64,000 bases of DNA, taken from assembly GCF_003130705.1 (NCBI RefSeq), contig NZ_CP021354.1:3472001-3536000 (forward strand). The letters are read 5' to 3'. Below are positions 9,034-18,949 of this stretch, one piece after another. A program made the position numbers and the translations under genes. This DNA comes from Rhodococcus oxybenzonivorans. GTDB lineage: Bacteria; Actinomycetota; Actinomycetes; Mycobacteriales; Mycobacteriaceae. How positions within the stretch are numbered: position 1 is the stretch's first letter; each line of letters opens with the position of its first letter. The notes under the pieces were generated by a model that saw nothing but the letters and a program-made list of their open reading frames with translations, did no database searches and was not told where the DNA came from.

Positions 9034-9482
9034 TCTCGTCCCCTGCATCGACCAGGCTCACACATGAGCCCTGTCTCGCGTCGCCGACAGAGTCGCGCGA
9101 ATCGTCCTCGAGCGGCCGCAGGTCCAACACTCTTGACGCCGCGGCGACAGCAGCGTTCGGACTTGCGGGGCGAGCATCCTGACGTCCGCGTCCGCTCGGG
9201 CACACAGAGCGGTTGGTCCGCCCGTCGTGGTTTCGTGAAGCGAGCCTTTGGACGAGGCGGACACGATCACTGCCCGTTGAGCAGCCCCGGTGCGTCAACG
9301 ACTCGCCGAGTTTTCGGCGAGTGGGAGGAACCAATCCTGGCCGGTCGGGCGGACTCGATACCCGGCAGCCGCTGGTGGCTGCCACACAAGCCCCGTGCCG
9401 ACGATCTCCAGGCGAGTCGAAGGAATCGCGAAGGATCCCTGATCTCAACCAGTCATGCAGCCCCTCACACAGAGAGTTCAAT
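9034..9482. other. Non-coding stretch with one small hairpin
   Basis: No gene is supported. A perfect 9-bp inverted repeat (9301-9309 and 9314-9322, loop GTTT) could form a hairpin but has no T-run, so a terminator role is uncertain. Confidence 0.4.
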
Positions 9483-10767
9483 ATGAACGTTGAGACAACG
9501 GCCACCAGGCGCCACACCCGAATCACCCTCTACCAGATGGGCATCGTTGCGCTCTGCGTAACGCTGAACGCCCTCGAAGGCTACGACATCTTCGTGATCG
9601 GCTACGTCCTCCCTCGCCTCCCTGACGATTTCGCGACCTCGGCAGATAAGGGTTATCTGGTCAGTGCGGCGCTCGTCGGCATCGGGATCGGGTCCTTCTT
9701 CCTTTCCCGCCTGGCCGACGTCGTCGGCCGCCGGCCGACCCTGCTCGCCGCGCTCGCCGTGAACACGGTGGGCCTGATCGGCTCGTATCTCGCGCCGAAC
9801 TACTCCACGCTCCTGGCTTCGCGCTTCATCGTCGGCCTGGCGGTCGGTGTGATCGCGATTCTTGCCGTGGTCGTGAGCCAAGAACACCTCCCCACGTCGC
9901 TCCGCAGCTTGGGAGTCGGAGTCGTCATGTTCGGATATCCGCTGGGCGGCTTGCTCGCCGGGATCGCGGATACCACCATCGTCGACCAGTGGCGGACCTT
10001 ATTCGCGGTCGCCGCAACGCTCAGCGTCGTAGCTCTGGTCGCTACTGCGGTCGGCATTCCCGCGACCATCCCGTTCCTCCGTCGGTCGGCCGACCCGATG
10101 CGGTCCAAGCGGGCCGCCCTGCTCGCGCAACGGATTCATGTCAACGACGCATCTCCTGCGCCCGGCGCCGAATCGGTCCCTCATGCGCCTCGCCTCCTGG
10201 CTCCCGACGTGCGGACGACGACCCTATTGTTGTGCCTCGCATACCCTTTTGCCACCGCAACGTACTATTTTATCGGTACACTGGACGCCGCAACTCATCA
10301 CGGATGCAACGCGTGACATGGGAGCCGGAGCGTCGGCCGGGATCATGATCAGCATCGGGACGATGGCCGGAGCCTTGATCTACGGCCTCGTGGCGCTTCG
10401 TCGGAGTTCTGCCGAGTTCGCCTGGATCGCCGCGATCATCGCCATCGCGTCGGTCGTCGGGTTTGCCCTCACGCTCGGCAGCGGTGGAATCGCATTCTTG
10501 TGGGCGGCACTGCTCGGTGCCGCCGTCTACGGGATCATCGTGGCTTACACCGGCATGGCGAACAGTGCCTACCCGGTGAGCACACGTGCCAAGGGATACG
10601 GCGTCATGGTGGGCATCGGTCGGATCGGTGCAATCCTTTCGCCGATCCTCGCCGGATACGCTGTCGGGTTCGCTAGCACCAAGGTGATGTATCTAGCCCT
10701 GGTCTTGCCGCTGGCGGTCATCGTTGCCCTCTCGGTCCGCGTGGGACGCACAGCGAGGGTCCAATGA
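9483..10767 (+). pseudogene. Aromatic-acid:H+ symporter-type MFS carrier, frameshifted
   Basis: A 12-helix major facilitator of the AAHS kind, with NALEGYDIFVIGYVLP in helix 1 and the loop 2-3 motif SRLADVVGRRPT. The first frame runs from ATG 9483 to a stop at 10316; the rest continues in another frame to 10767. Comparison with the intact carrier at 31522-32808 (YYFVSAWTPQL) shows the break: here YYFIGT is followed by one extra base, near C10281, before WTPQLI. Removing one base restores a protein of about 427 aa. Its position between the SDR and the BVMO operon suggests uptake of the pathway substrate. It is either a recent pseudogene or a sequencing error. Confidence 0.85.
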
Positions 10768-11294
10768 GCACGAGAAGGTCGACCGACAACGAGGAGTCCT
10801 GGCAGCGGATGTGGGGCCGCAAAGAGATCGGCAGTCCTTCCCAGCGGTAGTGTCGCGCCGTCTGGGTGCGAGGCCTCGATGCCTCGATGCCTATCTGCGA
10901 CATGGTTACCCGCTACGGGCACCTGTCTCCGCGGGTTCGGAACTTTCCGCGACGCGTGGAGGTGCCGAGCTCTGGAGGGTCCCCGTGCCGGCGATGGATC
11001 CCCTTCAGCACCTTTCGTACACCGCCACGTGATCACCCAGCTCGAATGTGGCTACGCAATAGGTCTCTGCTACGACAGATCTACATGGTCGAGGACATCG
11101 CACCCGTTGTAACGATGGTGGGCACAAGTACGAATACGCGCGCCTGAACTCGGGGTGGCGGTTCCAAACGCGCACGCTGACGTCCAGGGCCCTCCGGCTC
11201 TACCCCTGATGAGGCGACGCACCCGGGGGAATGGAGGTCGCCCCGTCCTTCACGGCTGCTCTTTCCTTCAGTGCTAGTGCGCTCCACAGATCAC
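10768..11294. other. Intergenic region upstream of the BVMO operon
   Basis: No gene is supported over this stretch. A short tandem repeat of CTCGATGC is found near 10874-10890. The BVMO operator begins at 11295. Confidence 0.4.
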
Positions 11295-11339
11295 TGTCTC
11301 ACATTGAGACGTGGCGAAAGTGGCGAGCGCCACAACGAT
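11295..11339 (+). promoter_or_regulatory. BVMO operon promoter with TGTCTC palindrome (site D)
   Basis: TGTCTCACATTGAGACG (11295-11311) matches the perfect site B at all but the last base outside the variable centre. An AACGAT hexamer (11334-11339) follows after 22 nt, where a -10 would be expected. The first gene starts at 11382. Confidence 0.65.
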
Positions 11340-11381
11340 GGAGTCAGTTCGGTCACATCGATGCAAGGAGATCAGATCAGT

Positions 11382-13016
11382 ATGACCACCTCAACCTCCA
11401 CCGAGCCGCTCGATGTCCTGGTCGTGGGCGCCGGCTATGCCGGTCTGTATCAGCTCGACAAGCTCCGCAAGCTGGGGCACAAGGTGCACGTGTTCGAGTC
11501 GGCCGACGGCCTCGGCGGCGTCTGGTATTGGAACTGTTACCCCGGTGCCCGCACCGATTCGCTGGGGCCGATGTACCAGTTCGGTGCCGAGGAGTTGTGG
11601 CGCGACTGGAACTTCAGCGAGTTGTACCCGACGTGGTCGGAGGTCCGCGACTACTTCCACTACATGGACCAGAAGCTGGATCTGTCGAAGGACATCTCGT
11701 TCGGCACCGAGGTCAAGGCCGCGAGGTTCGATGAGGACCAGCGCCGGTGGTCCGTTGAGGTGCTCGACAAGTCGACAGGTCAGACCAGGACGGTGCTGAC
11801 CCGCCACCTGGTGCTGTGCACCGGATTTGGTTCCAAGCCCTACACACCCGACTTCCCGGGCCTCGACACCTTCGAGGGCGAGGCCTATCACACCGCGCGC
11901 TGGCCACAGGACCGCGAAGTCCCGTTGGCGGGACGGCGGATCGGCGTCATCGGCAACGGTGCCTCCGGCGTACAGGTGATGCAGGAATCGGCCAAAGTCG
12001 CCGAACACGTCACGCTGTTCCAGCGCACGCCCATGTTCGCGCTTCCGATGCGTCAGAAGCCGATGAGTGACGAGGAGAACGCGCGGGACAAGGACACCTA
12101 CGCCGAGCGGATGTCGGCGCGGCTGAACCATTTCGGGGGCCTCGACTTCGACTTCATCCCCCGCAGTGCGCTCGACGATTCGGACGAGGAGCGTCGGGCG
12201 ACGTACGAACGGCTGTGGGCGGAGGGCGGTTTCAAGCCGTGGCTGGGCACCTACAACGACATGTTCTTCAACTCGGAGACCAACAGGACCTTCTACGAGT
12301 TCTGGCGCGAGAAGACCCGCGCGCGGATCAACAAGCCGGAACTGTGGGAGCTCCTCGCACCGACCGAGCCACCCCACCCGTGGGGTGTCAAGCGTCCCTC
12401 ACTCGAACAGAACTACTACGACCTGTTCAACCAGGACAATGTCGGCATCGTGGACCTGCGATCGAACGCGATCGAGCGTATTACCCCGAAGGGCGTGCGC
12501 ACGGCCGACGGCGTCGAGCACGAACTTGACCTCCTCGTATTCGCCACCGGTTTCGACGCGGTGAGCGGCGGGATCACGGCCATCGACATCTACAACGCGA
12601 AGGGCGAATCGTTCGCCGACACGTGGAAGCACGGTGTGCACACCGCGCTCGGTACCGCGACTGCGGGGTTCCCGAACCTGATGTTCGTCTACGGCCCACA
12701 GAGTCCTTCGGCGTTCTGCAACGGTCCGACCGCGGCCGAGGCGCAGGGCCAATGGGTTGTCGAGTTCATCGATCACCTGCAGAAGAACAACCTCACCCGG
12801 GTTGAGGCGACGCCCGAGGCTGAGCAGCGGTGGCAGGAGCAGATCGACGAGATTGCCGCGCCGGCACTGTTTTCGGAGGCGAAGTCCTGGTACATGGGCG
12901 CGAACATCCCCGGCAAGAAGGTGCAGTTGCTGATGTACCCGGGCGGGCTGCCTGCGTATCTGGCCAATGTCCACGAATCCGCGGCGAACGGCTACCCGGA
13001 GTTCGCCCTCGCCTGA
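11382..13016 (+). CDS. Baeyer-Villiger monooxygenase (flavoprotein)
   Basis: A 544-aa FAD- and NADPH-dependent type I BVMO that inserts oxygen next to a ketone to give an ester or lactone. The first dinucleotide site GAGYAG is at residues 16-21, the fingerprint FxGxxxHxxxWP appears as FEGEAYHTARWP at 164-175, and the NADPH site GNGASG follows soon after. Length equals cyclohexanone monooxygenase. The start ATG 11382 follows AGGAG by 11 bases; an upstream in-frame ATG at 11361 is possible. It is first of an eight-gene operon with a lactonase, alcohol and aldehyde dehydrogenases and acyl-CoA enzymes, which fits ring opening of a cyclic ketone. The actual ketone cannot be named. Confidence 0.93.
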   Translation: MTTSTSTEPLDVLVVGAGYAGLYQLDKLRKLGHKVHVFESADGLGGVWYWNCYPGARTDSLGPMYQFGAEELWRDWNFSELYPTWSEVRDYFHYMDQKLDLSKDISFGTEVKAARFDEDQRRWSVEVLDKSTGQTRTVLTRHLVLCTGFGSKPYTPDFPGLDTFEGEAYHTARWPQDREVPLAGRRIGVIGNGASGVQVMQESAKVAEHVTLFQRTPMFALPMRQKPMSDEENARDKDTYAERMSARLNHFGGLDFDFIPRSALDDSDEERRATYERLWAEGGFKPWLGTYNDMFFNSETNRTFYEFWREKTRARINKPELWELLAPTEPPHPWGVKRPSLEQNYYDLFNQDNVGIVDLRSNAIERITPKGVRTADGVEHELDLLVFATGFDAVSGGITAIDIYNAKGESFADTWKHGVHTALGTATAGFPNLMFVYGPQSPSAFCNGPTAAEAQGQWVVEFIDHLQKNNLTRVEATPEAEQRWQEQIDEIAAPALFSEAKSWYMGANIPGKKVQLLMYPGGLPAYLANVHESAANGYPEFALA

Positions 13017-13102
13017 AGTTGATGCCCTCGGAAAGCGGCCGATCTCGTCCGCTCCCGAGGTCCATCGGCCGGTTCCCGGATCTGAGGAGGAAAGAGACCA
13101 CC

Positions 13103-14689
13103 ATGGGCATGAGCGTCACCTTCGCCACCGACGCGGTGGCCAGCCAGGCACCGCCCGTGCCGCTCGACAAACCAGCACTGGCCTGCGGTGAGGACGACGC
13201 TCTCACCTGGGGTCAACTGCGCGAGAAGGAGCTGCGGTACGCCTATGCGTTGCGCCGCGCCGGGGTCACCAAGGGTGACCGTGTGGGCGTGCTGCTCCGC
13301 AACTCCACCGACTACGTGTGTCTGTTCCTCGCATGCGCCCGGGTCGGTGCCATCGCTGTTCGGCTGAACTGGAGGCTGACCGCGCCGGAAGTACAGTTCG
13401 CGCTGGAGGATTCGGAGACCGAGACGCTCGTGCTCGATGCCGAGTTCGGACCTGTCATCACGGCTACCCGGAGCAGTGTGCCGGTGAAGCGGTACATCGT
13501 CCGCGATGACGGCTTTCCGCTGCCGGAATGGGCGACACCGTTGGAGGACTTTTCCAGCCTCGACGGAGAGCGACCGGTGCTTCCGGTCGTCGGGGTCGAC
13601 GACCCGGTGTCGCTGCTCTACACCTCCGGGACCACCGGTCGTCCCAAGGGGGTGGTCTACACCCACGGCAACATGCTGTGGATCTCGGCCATCCAGATCC
13701 AGAAGTGGAAATTCGACAGCTCCTTCGTCGGGCACACGGCGGGCCCGCTGTTCCACGTCGGCGGCTTCGAGGCGTTCCTGCTGCCGGCCCTGCACACCTA
13801 CGGCACGGCGGTGATGAGCCCGTCCGGCGGCTTCACCGTCGAGGGATTCCTCGCCGCGGCTCGCAAGCACCGTTCCACCAGTATCCTGCTCTATCCCGGC
13901 ATGGTCGCCGAGCTGCTCTCGCATCCGGATCCGCGCTCGCTGGTCCCGGACTCGGTGAAGCAGATCCTGACCGGCGGTGACCTGGTGGCGCCGTGGCTCT
14001 ACGACCGTCTCGAGAAGGTGCTGCCGGGCGTACGGATGGACCAGACCTACGGGCTCACCGAGGGCGGTGCGCTCAATGTGGCCCTCGATCATGCCGACGC
14101 TCACTGGCACGAGAGCAGTATCGGGCGCGCTCAGGCGATGTCGGAGGTCAAGGTGGTCCGCCCCGACGGGGCCCTGACCGCTCCGGACGAGGTCGGCGAA
14201 ATCTGTGTCCGCAGCGGCGGCGTGAGCGTGGGCTACTGGCGTCGCCCCGACGCCGACAAGGACACCTTCGTGGACGGTTGGTGCCACACCGGCGACCTGG
14301 CCCGGGTCAGTCCCGACGGCTTCGTCTACCTCGCCGGCCGCGCCAAGGACATGATCCGCAGCGGCGGCGAGAACGTCTATCCCGCTGAGATCGAGCAGGT
14401 ACTCAACAGCCACGACGCGGTGGTGGAGTCCGCGGTCATCGGGGTTCCGGACGACACCTACGTCGAGGTCGGCGCCGCCGTGATCGTGGTCCAGGAGGGC
14501 CACGAGATCGACGTCGAGGCCTTGCGCGATTACCTCTTGGGGCGCCTCGCCAAATTCAAGGTGCCCAAGTACTTCACCGTCGTCGACGCCCTGCCACGCA
14601 ACGCCAACGGCAAGGTCCAGAAGGCGAACCTCCGCCAGCTGTACGGCGACCCGCACCGCTACCACCACACCGAAGGGGCATCATCATGA
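13103..14689 (+). CDS. AMP-forming acyl-CoA ligase
   Basis: A 528-aa ANL ligase that should turn the acid made by this pathway into its CoA thioester. YTSGTTGRPKG is the phosphate-binding loop, DQTYGLTEGG the substrate/ATP motif, and GWCHTGDLARV and the C-terminal lysine in RNANGKVQK complete the set. The start ATG 13103 follows GAGGAGGAAAG; the frame is open upstream into the BVMO gene but without a better start. The stop overlaps the start of the lactonase gene (ATGA). By order in the operon it is expected to act on a mono- or dicarboxylic acid produced by the aldehyde dehydrogenase. Confidence 0.9.
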   Translation: MGMSVTFATDAVASQAPPVPLDKPALACGEDDALTWGQLREKELRYAYALRRAGVTKGDRVGVLLRNSTDYVCLFLACARVGAIAVRLNWRLTAPEVQFALEDSETETLVLDAEFGPVITATRSSVPVKRYIVRDDGFPLPEWATPLEDFSSLDGERPVLPVVGVDDPVSLLYTSGTTGRPKGVVYTHGNMLWISAIQIQKWKFDSSFVGHTAGPLFHVGGFEAFLLPALHTYGTAVMSPSGGFTVEGFLAAARKHRSTSILLYPGMVAELLSHPDPRSLVPDSVKQILTGGDLVAPWLYDRLEKVLPGVRMDQTYGLTEGGALNVALDHADAHWHESSIGRAQAMSEVKVVRPDGALTAPDEVGEICVRSGGVSVGYWRRPDADKDTFVDGWCHTGDLARVSPDGFVYLAGRAKDMIRSGGENVYPAEIEQVLNSHDAVVESAVIGVPDDTYVEVGAAVIVVQEGHEIDVEALRDYLLGRLAKFKVPKYFTVVDALPRNANGKVQKANLRQLYGDPHRYHHTEGASS

Positions 14690-15543
14690 AGCAGCACCAA
14701 TCACAGGAGATCAGCACCGGGCACGGCTTCCTCGAGTCGCCCCGCTGGCACGATGGCAAGCTCTGGTTGAGCGACTTCTTCCGCCAGCACGTCATCACCC
14801 TCGACGGTGAGACGGTCGAGGAGCAGATCAAGGTCGACGACTCCCCGTCGGGTCTGGGCTTTTTGGCCGACGGGTCCTTTCTCGTCGTCACGATGCACGA
14901 CAGGTTGGTGCTTCGCATCGCGCCCGACGGCCAGGTCACCGAGTACGCCGACCTCTCCTCGATCGCAGTCGGGGCCGCCAACGACATGCTCGTCACCGCC
15001 TCCGGCGACGCGTATGTGGGCAACTTCGGCTTCGACGTGGGCGGCGGCGAGGAGCCGCGGCCGACCCACCTCGCGCACATCACTCCCGATGGAACCGTGC
15101 GTCCGGTTCCCGGCGACGTCACCTGCCCGAACGGAATGGGGATCCTTCCGGACGGCCGGACGTTCGTGGTGGCCGAGACCTTCGCCCAACGGATCTCGGC
15201 GTTCGACCGCGCCGACGACGGCTCGCTGACGAACTACCGGACGTGGGCTCCGCTGCCCGAGGGGTTCAGCCCGGACGGGTTGTGCGTCGACGCCGACGGC
15301 GGCGTGTGGTTCGCCAACGTCTTCGACGACGGCCCCGACGGGGCCTTCTACCGGGTCGAGGAGGGCGGCGAGATCACCGACACGATCCCCGCCGACGGCA
15401 CCTGGGCCGTCGCCTGCGCGTTCGGTGGGCCGGACAACGCCACGCTCTATCTGGTCTGCAACACCACCAGCCTCGAGGACTTCTTCCAGGGCATCTCCGA
15501 GGGCCACGTCCACACCGCTGACGTCGGTCGCCGCGGCATCTGA
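14686..15543 (+). CDS. SMP-30/gluconolactonase-family lactonase
   Basis: A 285-aa six-bladed beta-propeller hydrolase of the SMP-30/LRE family. The metal-binding glutamate is in LESPRW (E17), with further ligands expected in GAANDM, CPNGMG and SPDGLCVD, which line up with the family's Asn/Asp positions. There is no signal peptide. Directly behind the BVMO gene and a ligase, and translationally coupled to the latter, it is the natural candidate to open the lactone made by the BVMO. This is notable because the classical cyclohexanone and cyclopentanone routes use alpha/beta-hydrolase lactonases. The role is inferred from family and position. Confidence 0.82.
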   Translation: MKQHQSQEISTGHGFLESPRWHDGKLWLSDFFRQHVITLDGETVEEQIKVDDSPSGLGFLADGSFLVVTMHDRLVLRIAPDGQVTEYADLSSIAVGAANDMLVTASGDAYVGNFGFDVGGGEEPRPTHLAHITPDGTVRPVPGDVTCPNGMGILPDGRTFVVAETFAQRISAFDRADDGSLTNYRTWAPLPEGFSPDGLCVDADGGVWFANVFDDGPDGAFYRVEEGGEITDTIPADGTWAVACAFGGPDNATLYLVCNTTSLEDFFQGISEGHVHTADVGRRGI

Positions 15544-15589
15544 CCGCGCACTGTCCCCACCATCTCTCCCCGAAAATAAGGAAACCATC

Positions 15590-16696
15590 ATGTTCGAAGG
15601 CCGTATCGCCCGCTTCGACGCTCCCCGCGAGCCATTCACCATCGAGCACGTCCAGCTCGACGAGGTCGGCCCCGGCGAGGTCCTGATCAAGGTGAGCCGC
15701 GCCAATATCTGCGGCTCAGACCTGCACGCCTGGCACGGAACGTTCTCCACCAAGGGCCTGGGCGGGCAGCTTCCCACCGTCCTGGGTCACGAGATGGTGG
15801 GCTCGGTCGCCGCGCTCGGCGAGGGCGTCACCCACGACGCCAACGGAAAGTCCCTCACCGTGGGCAGCCGGGTTGCGTTCCCCACCTTCCACCCCTGCCA
15901 CATGTGCCGCAACTGCATGGCGGGCCGCCGGTCGGTGTGCGAGAACATGCAGATGCCGATGCTCGGCCGCGCCGATCAGCCGCCGTACTTCGTCGGCGGC
16001 TACGGCGACTACTACCTCCTGCCGGCACGAGCGGTGATCTACACCGTGCCCGACACCCTGTCCGACGACCTCGCCGCCGGCGCCAACTGCGCACTCTCCC
16101 AGGTGATGCACGGGCTCGAACGGGTCGAGCAAGGCTTCGGTGAGACCGTCGTCGTCCAGGGCGCCGGAGCGCTCGGCCTGTACGCCGTTGCCGTGGCCAA
16201 GGCCCGCGGAGCAGGCAAGGTCATCGCGGTCGACGGTGTCCCCGAGCGGCTGGATTTGGCCAAGGCTTTCGGCGCCGACCACGTCATCGACATGAACGAG
16301 ATCACCGAGCCGGCCGCCCGCGCCAAGCACGTCCGCAACCTCACCGATGGTCGGCTCGCGGACGTCGTGGTCGAGGTCGTCGGCCACCCCGCCGCCATCG
16401 ACGAAGGCCTGAAGATGGTGGGGCTCTTCGGCCGTTACGTCGAGATCGGCAACATCAACATCGGCCAGAAGATCGAGTTCGAGCCCGCGCGGTTCGTCTT
16501 CTCCAACAAGACGATGGTCGGCGTCTCGCTGTACGACCCGATCGTCCTGTCCCGGGCGCTGGACTTCCTCGACCGCTACCAGCACCAGCTGCCGCTCGAG
16601 CGGCTGGCGGCAGCGACGTACGCGCTCGAGGACATCAACCACGCGTTCGACGCGGCCGAGTCCAAGCGCGACATCCGCGCCAGCATCGTTCCCTGA
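15590..16696 (+). CDS. Zinc-dependent alcohol dehydrogenase (MDR family)
   Basis: A 368-aa medium-chain dehydrogenase. Catalytic zinc ligands are C41 and H67-E68 (LGHEMVG); four structural-zinc cysteines are at 103, 106, 109 and 117; GAGALG marks the NAD(P) site. The start ATG 15590 follows AAGGAAACC. The insertion before the structural lobe resembles the threonine/sorbitol-type branch rather than horse liver ADH. In the operon it lies after the lactonase and before the aldehyde dehydrogenase, so the likely step is hydroxy-acid to oxo-acid; oxidation of the starting alcohol to the ketone is the alternative. Confidence 0.88.
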   Translation: MFEGRIARFDAPREPFTIEHVQLDEVGPGEVLIKVSRANICGSDLHAWHGTFSTKGLGGQLPTVLGHEMVGSVAALGEGVTHDANGKSLTVGSRVAFPTFHPCHMCRNCMAGRRSVCENMQMPMLGRADQPPYFVGGYGDYYLLPARAVIYTVPDTLSDDLAAGANCALSQVMHGLERVEQGFGETVVVQGAGALGLYAVAVAKARGAGKVIAVDGVPERLDLAKAFGADHVIDMNEITEPAARAKHVRNLTDGRLADVVVEVVGHPAAIDEGLKMVGLFGRYVEIGNINIGQKIEFEPARFVFSNKTMVGVSLYDPIVLSRALDFLDRYQHQLPLERLAAATYALEDINHAFDAAESKRDIRASIVP

Positions 16697-16721
16697 TCCC
16701 GACACGAGAAGCGAGCCAGAG

Positions 16722-18140
16722 ATGAGCTATCACAACCGAGACACCCTCTACATCGACGGGCAGTGGGTGAGCCCTCACGGCACCGGCACGATCGAGGTGA
16801 TCAACCCTGCCACCGAGCAGGTGATCGGCCACGTCCCCAACGGCGACCAGAACGACCTCGACGCCGCCGTGGACGCCGCCCGGCGCGGGTTCGACCCACT
16901 CGTCAGCGTCGACGAGCGCCGCGCCCGGCTCGACGCAATCATCCGCGCGATGGAGAAGAACGCCGACTCCCTTGCCGAGACGGTCGCCCGCGAACTGGGT
17001 GCGCCGCTGAAGATCGCCCGGGCTCTGCACGTCCAGCTGGGTATCCGTGCGGCCCAAGGGATCCTGACCACACTCGAGGGCTACGACTTCGAGGAAAGGG
17101 TCGGGAACTCGCTGCTCGTGCGGGAGCCGTACGGTGTCGTCGGAGCGATCACCCCCTGGAATTACCCGATCTACCAGGTCGTCGTGAAGGTTCTCCCCGC
17201 CATCGCGGCCGGCTGCACCGTCGTCCTCAAACCCGGCAACGAGGCCCCGCTGTCGGTCTTTGAGCTGGTCGACGCGATCCACGACGAGGGACTTCCCGCC
17301 GGTGTCCTCAACGTCGTGTCCGGTCCCGGTGGGGTGATCGGTGAAGCCATCGCCGCACACCCCGGCATCGACCTGGTCTCCTTCACCGGCTCCACGGCGG
17401 TCGGTTCCCGGGTCGCGGAGGTCGCCGCCGGCACCGTCAAGAAGCTGACCCTCGAGCTGGGCGGCAAGTCCGCGAACGTGATCCTCGACGACGCCGACCT
17501 GGCCGCCGCGGTGAAGGTGGGTGTCGGCACGGCCTTCCTCAACGGTGGCCAGACCTGCACCGCGTGGACGCGGATGCTGATACCCCGGGCCCGGTACGAC
17601 GAGGCGCTGGAGCTGATCCAGGGTGCGGCCGCGCGCTACACGGTCGGTGACCCGTTCGAAGAGGCGACCCGCGTCGGCCCGGTCGTCTCGCGCAAACAGC
17701 TCGAGAGCATCCGCGGATTCATCGATCGCGCCGAGAAGGACGGCGCCCGCCTGCTCCACGGCGGTTCGCAGGAGCTCGCCGAGATCGGCTGCTACGTCCG
17801 CCCCACCGTCTTCGCCGACGTCGACCCGAACTCCGAGCTCGGGCAGGAGGAGGTCTTCGGCCCGGTGCTCGCGGTGATCCCGTACGAGACCGAGGCGGAG
17901 GCGCTCGAGATCGCGAACGGCACAGACTACGGCCTGTCCGGAGCGGTGTGGTCCGGCGACACCGACCGCGCGATCGCCTTCGCCCGGCGGGTGCAGACCG
18001 GCAGCCTCGACATCAACGGCGGCTCGCACAACCCGCTGGCACCGTTCGGCGGCTACAAACGCTCCGGCTACGGCCGCGAAATGGGTCGCGCCGGATTCGA
18101 GGAGTACCTCCAGCTCAAGTCGCTCCAGCTGCCGTCATGA
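16722..18140 (+). CDS. NAD(P)-dependent aldehyde dehydrogenase
   Basis: A 472-aa ALDH-superfamily enzyme. TPWNYP, FTGSTAVGSR and the general-base segment LELGGKS are present, and the catalytic cysteine is C279 in NGGQTCTA. The C-terminal PFGGYKRSGYGREMG is typical. It should oxidise the aldehyde (probably an omega-oxo acid) produced by the alcohol dehydrogenase 25 bp upstream, giving the acid used by the CoA ligase of the same operon. The stop region overlaps a possible start of the next gene. Confidence 0.92.
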   Translation: MSYHNRDTLYIDGQWVSPHGTGTIEVINPATEQVIGHVPNGDQNDLDAAVDAARRGFDPLVSVDERRARLDAIIRAMEKNADSLAETVARELGAPLKIARALHVQLGIRAAQGILTTLEGYDFEERVGNSLLVREPYGVVGAITPWNYPIYQVVVKVLPAIAAGCTVVLKPGNEAPLSVFELVDAIHDEGLPAGVLNVVSGPGGVIGEAIAAHPGIDLVSFTGSTAVGSRVAEVAAGTVKKLTLELGGKSANVILDDADLAAAVKVGVGTAFLNGGQTCTAWTRMLIPRARYDEALELIQGAAARYTVGDPFEEATRVGPVVSRKQLESIRGFIDRAEKDGARLLHGGSQELAEIGCYVRPTVFADVDPNSELGQEEVFGPVLAVIPYETEAEALEIANGTDYGLSGAVWSGDTDRAIAFARRVQTGSLDINGGSHNPLAPFGGYKRSGYGREMGRAGFEEYLQLKSLQLPS

Positions 18141-18172
18141 CCGCGACCGACATGACAGACGGAAAGGTTGCC

Positions 18173-18949
18173 ATGCACACCGCACTACAGGTCGAGCGTC
18201 ATCAGTCGACGCAGGTCTGGACAATCGACCTGCCCCACCTGGGCAACGCGATCACCGAGCCCGACTTCCTCGACGCGCTCGACGCGGCGGTCGACGCCGC
18301 CAACGCCGACGACTCGATCACCGCCGTCATCCTGACCGGAGCGGGAAAAACCTTCTCCGCCGGGGGCAACGTCAAGGAGATGGCAGACCGCCGCGGCCTG
18401 TTCGCCCTGGACGCGGTGAGCCAGCGCCGCGCCTACGTCGAGGGCATCCAGCGGGTGCCCCGCGCCGTGGGACGGCTGGAGGTACCGCTCATCGGCGCCG
18501 TCAACGGCGGTGCCATCGGCGCCGGGTGCGACCTCGCGATGATGTGCGACATCAGGATCGCCTCCGATCGGGCGTTCTTCGCCGAGAGCTTCGTCCAGCT
18601 CGGCCTGATCCCCGGCGACGGCGGTTCCTGGTTCCTCCCCCGGGCGGTGGGCTACGAACGCGCCGCCGAGATGACCTTCACCGGTGACCGCGTCGACGCC
18701 GCGACCGCCCACCAGTGGGGCATGGTGAGCGAGGTCGTGCCCCACGACGACCTGATGCGCACGGCGACCATCCTGGCCGACCGGATCGGCAAGAACCCGG
18801 GACACGCCCTCCGCATGGCCAAACGTCTTATGCAGGAGTCGCGCACCAGCACGCTCGACACCGTCCTCGGCATGGCCGCCGCCATGCAACCGCTGGCCCA
18901 TGGCCACCCCGAACACGATGCCCGGCTGGCGAAGTGGAGAACGAAATGA
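18173..18949 (+). CDS. Enoyl-CoA hydratase (crotonase family)
   Basis: About 258 aa. Oxyanion-hole segments are LTGAGKTFSAGGNVKE and AVNGGAIGAGCDLAM, followed by the LGLIPGDGGSWFLPR segment where hydratases carry catalytic acids. ATG 18173 is chosen because GGAAAGG stands six bases upstream; ATG 18137, overlapping the aldehyde dehydrogenase stop, would add 12 residues and cannot be excluded. The end overlaps the next start (ATGA). In the operon it should hydrate the unsaturated acyl-CoA made by the paired dehydrogenases. Confidence 0.88.
   Translation: MHTALQVERHQSTQVWTIDLPHLGNAITEPDFLDALDAAVDAANADDSITAVILTGAGKTFSAGGNVKEMADRRGLFALDAVSQRRAYVEGIQRVPRAVGRLEVPLIGAVNGGAIGAGCDLAMMCDIRIASDRAFFAESFVQLGLIPGDGGSWFLPRAVGYERAAEMTFTGDRVDAATAHQWGMVSEVVPHDDLMRTATILADRIGKNPGHALRMAKRLMQESRTSTLDTVLGMAAAMQPLAHGHPEHDARLAKWRTK

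Noticed and set aside
12992..14668. A 558-aa minus-strand frame opposite the CoA ligase
   Set aside because: Complementary-strand shadow of a GC-rich gene; no family motif, and the plus strand encodes a complete ligase with a good ribosome-binding site.
16635..18029. A 464-aa minus-strand frame opposite the aldehyde dehydrogenase
   Set aside because: Aspartate/glycine/arginine-rich shadow with no motif; the sense strand is an intact ALDH.
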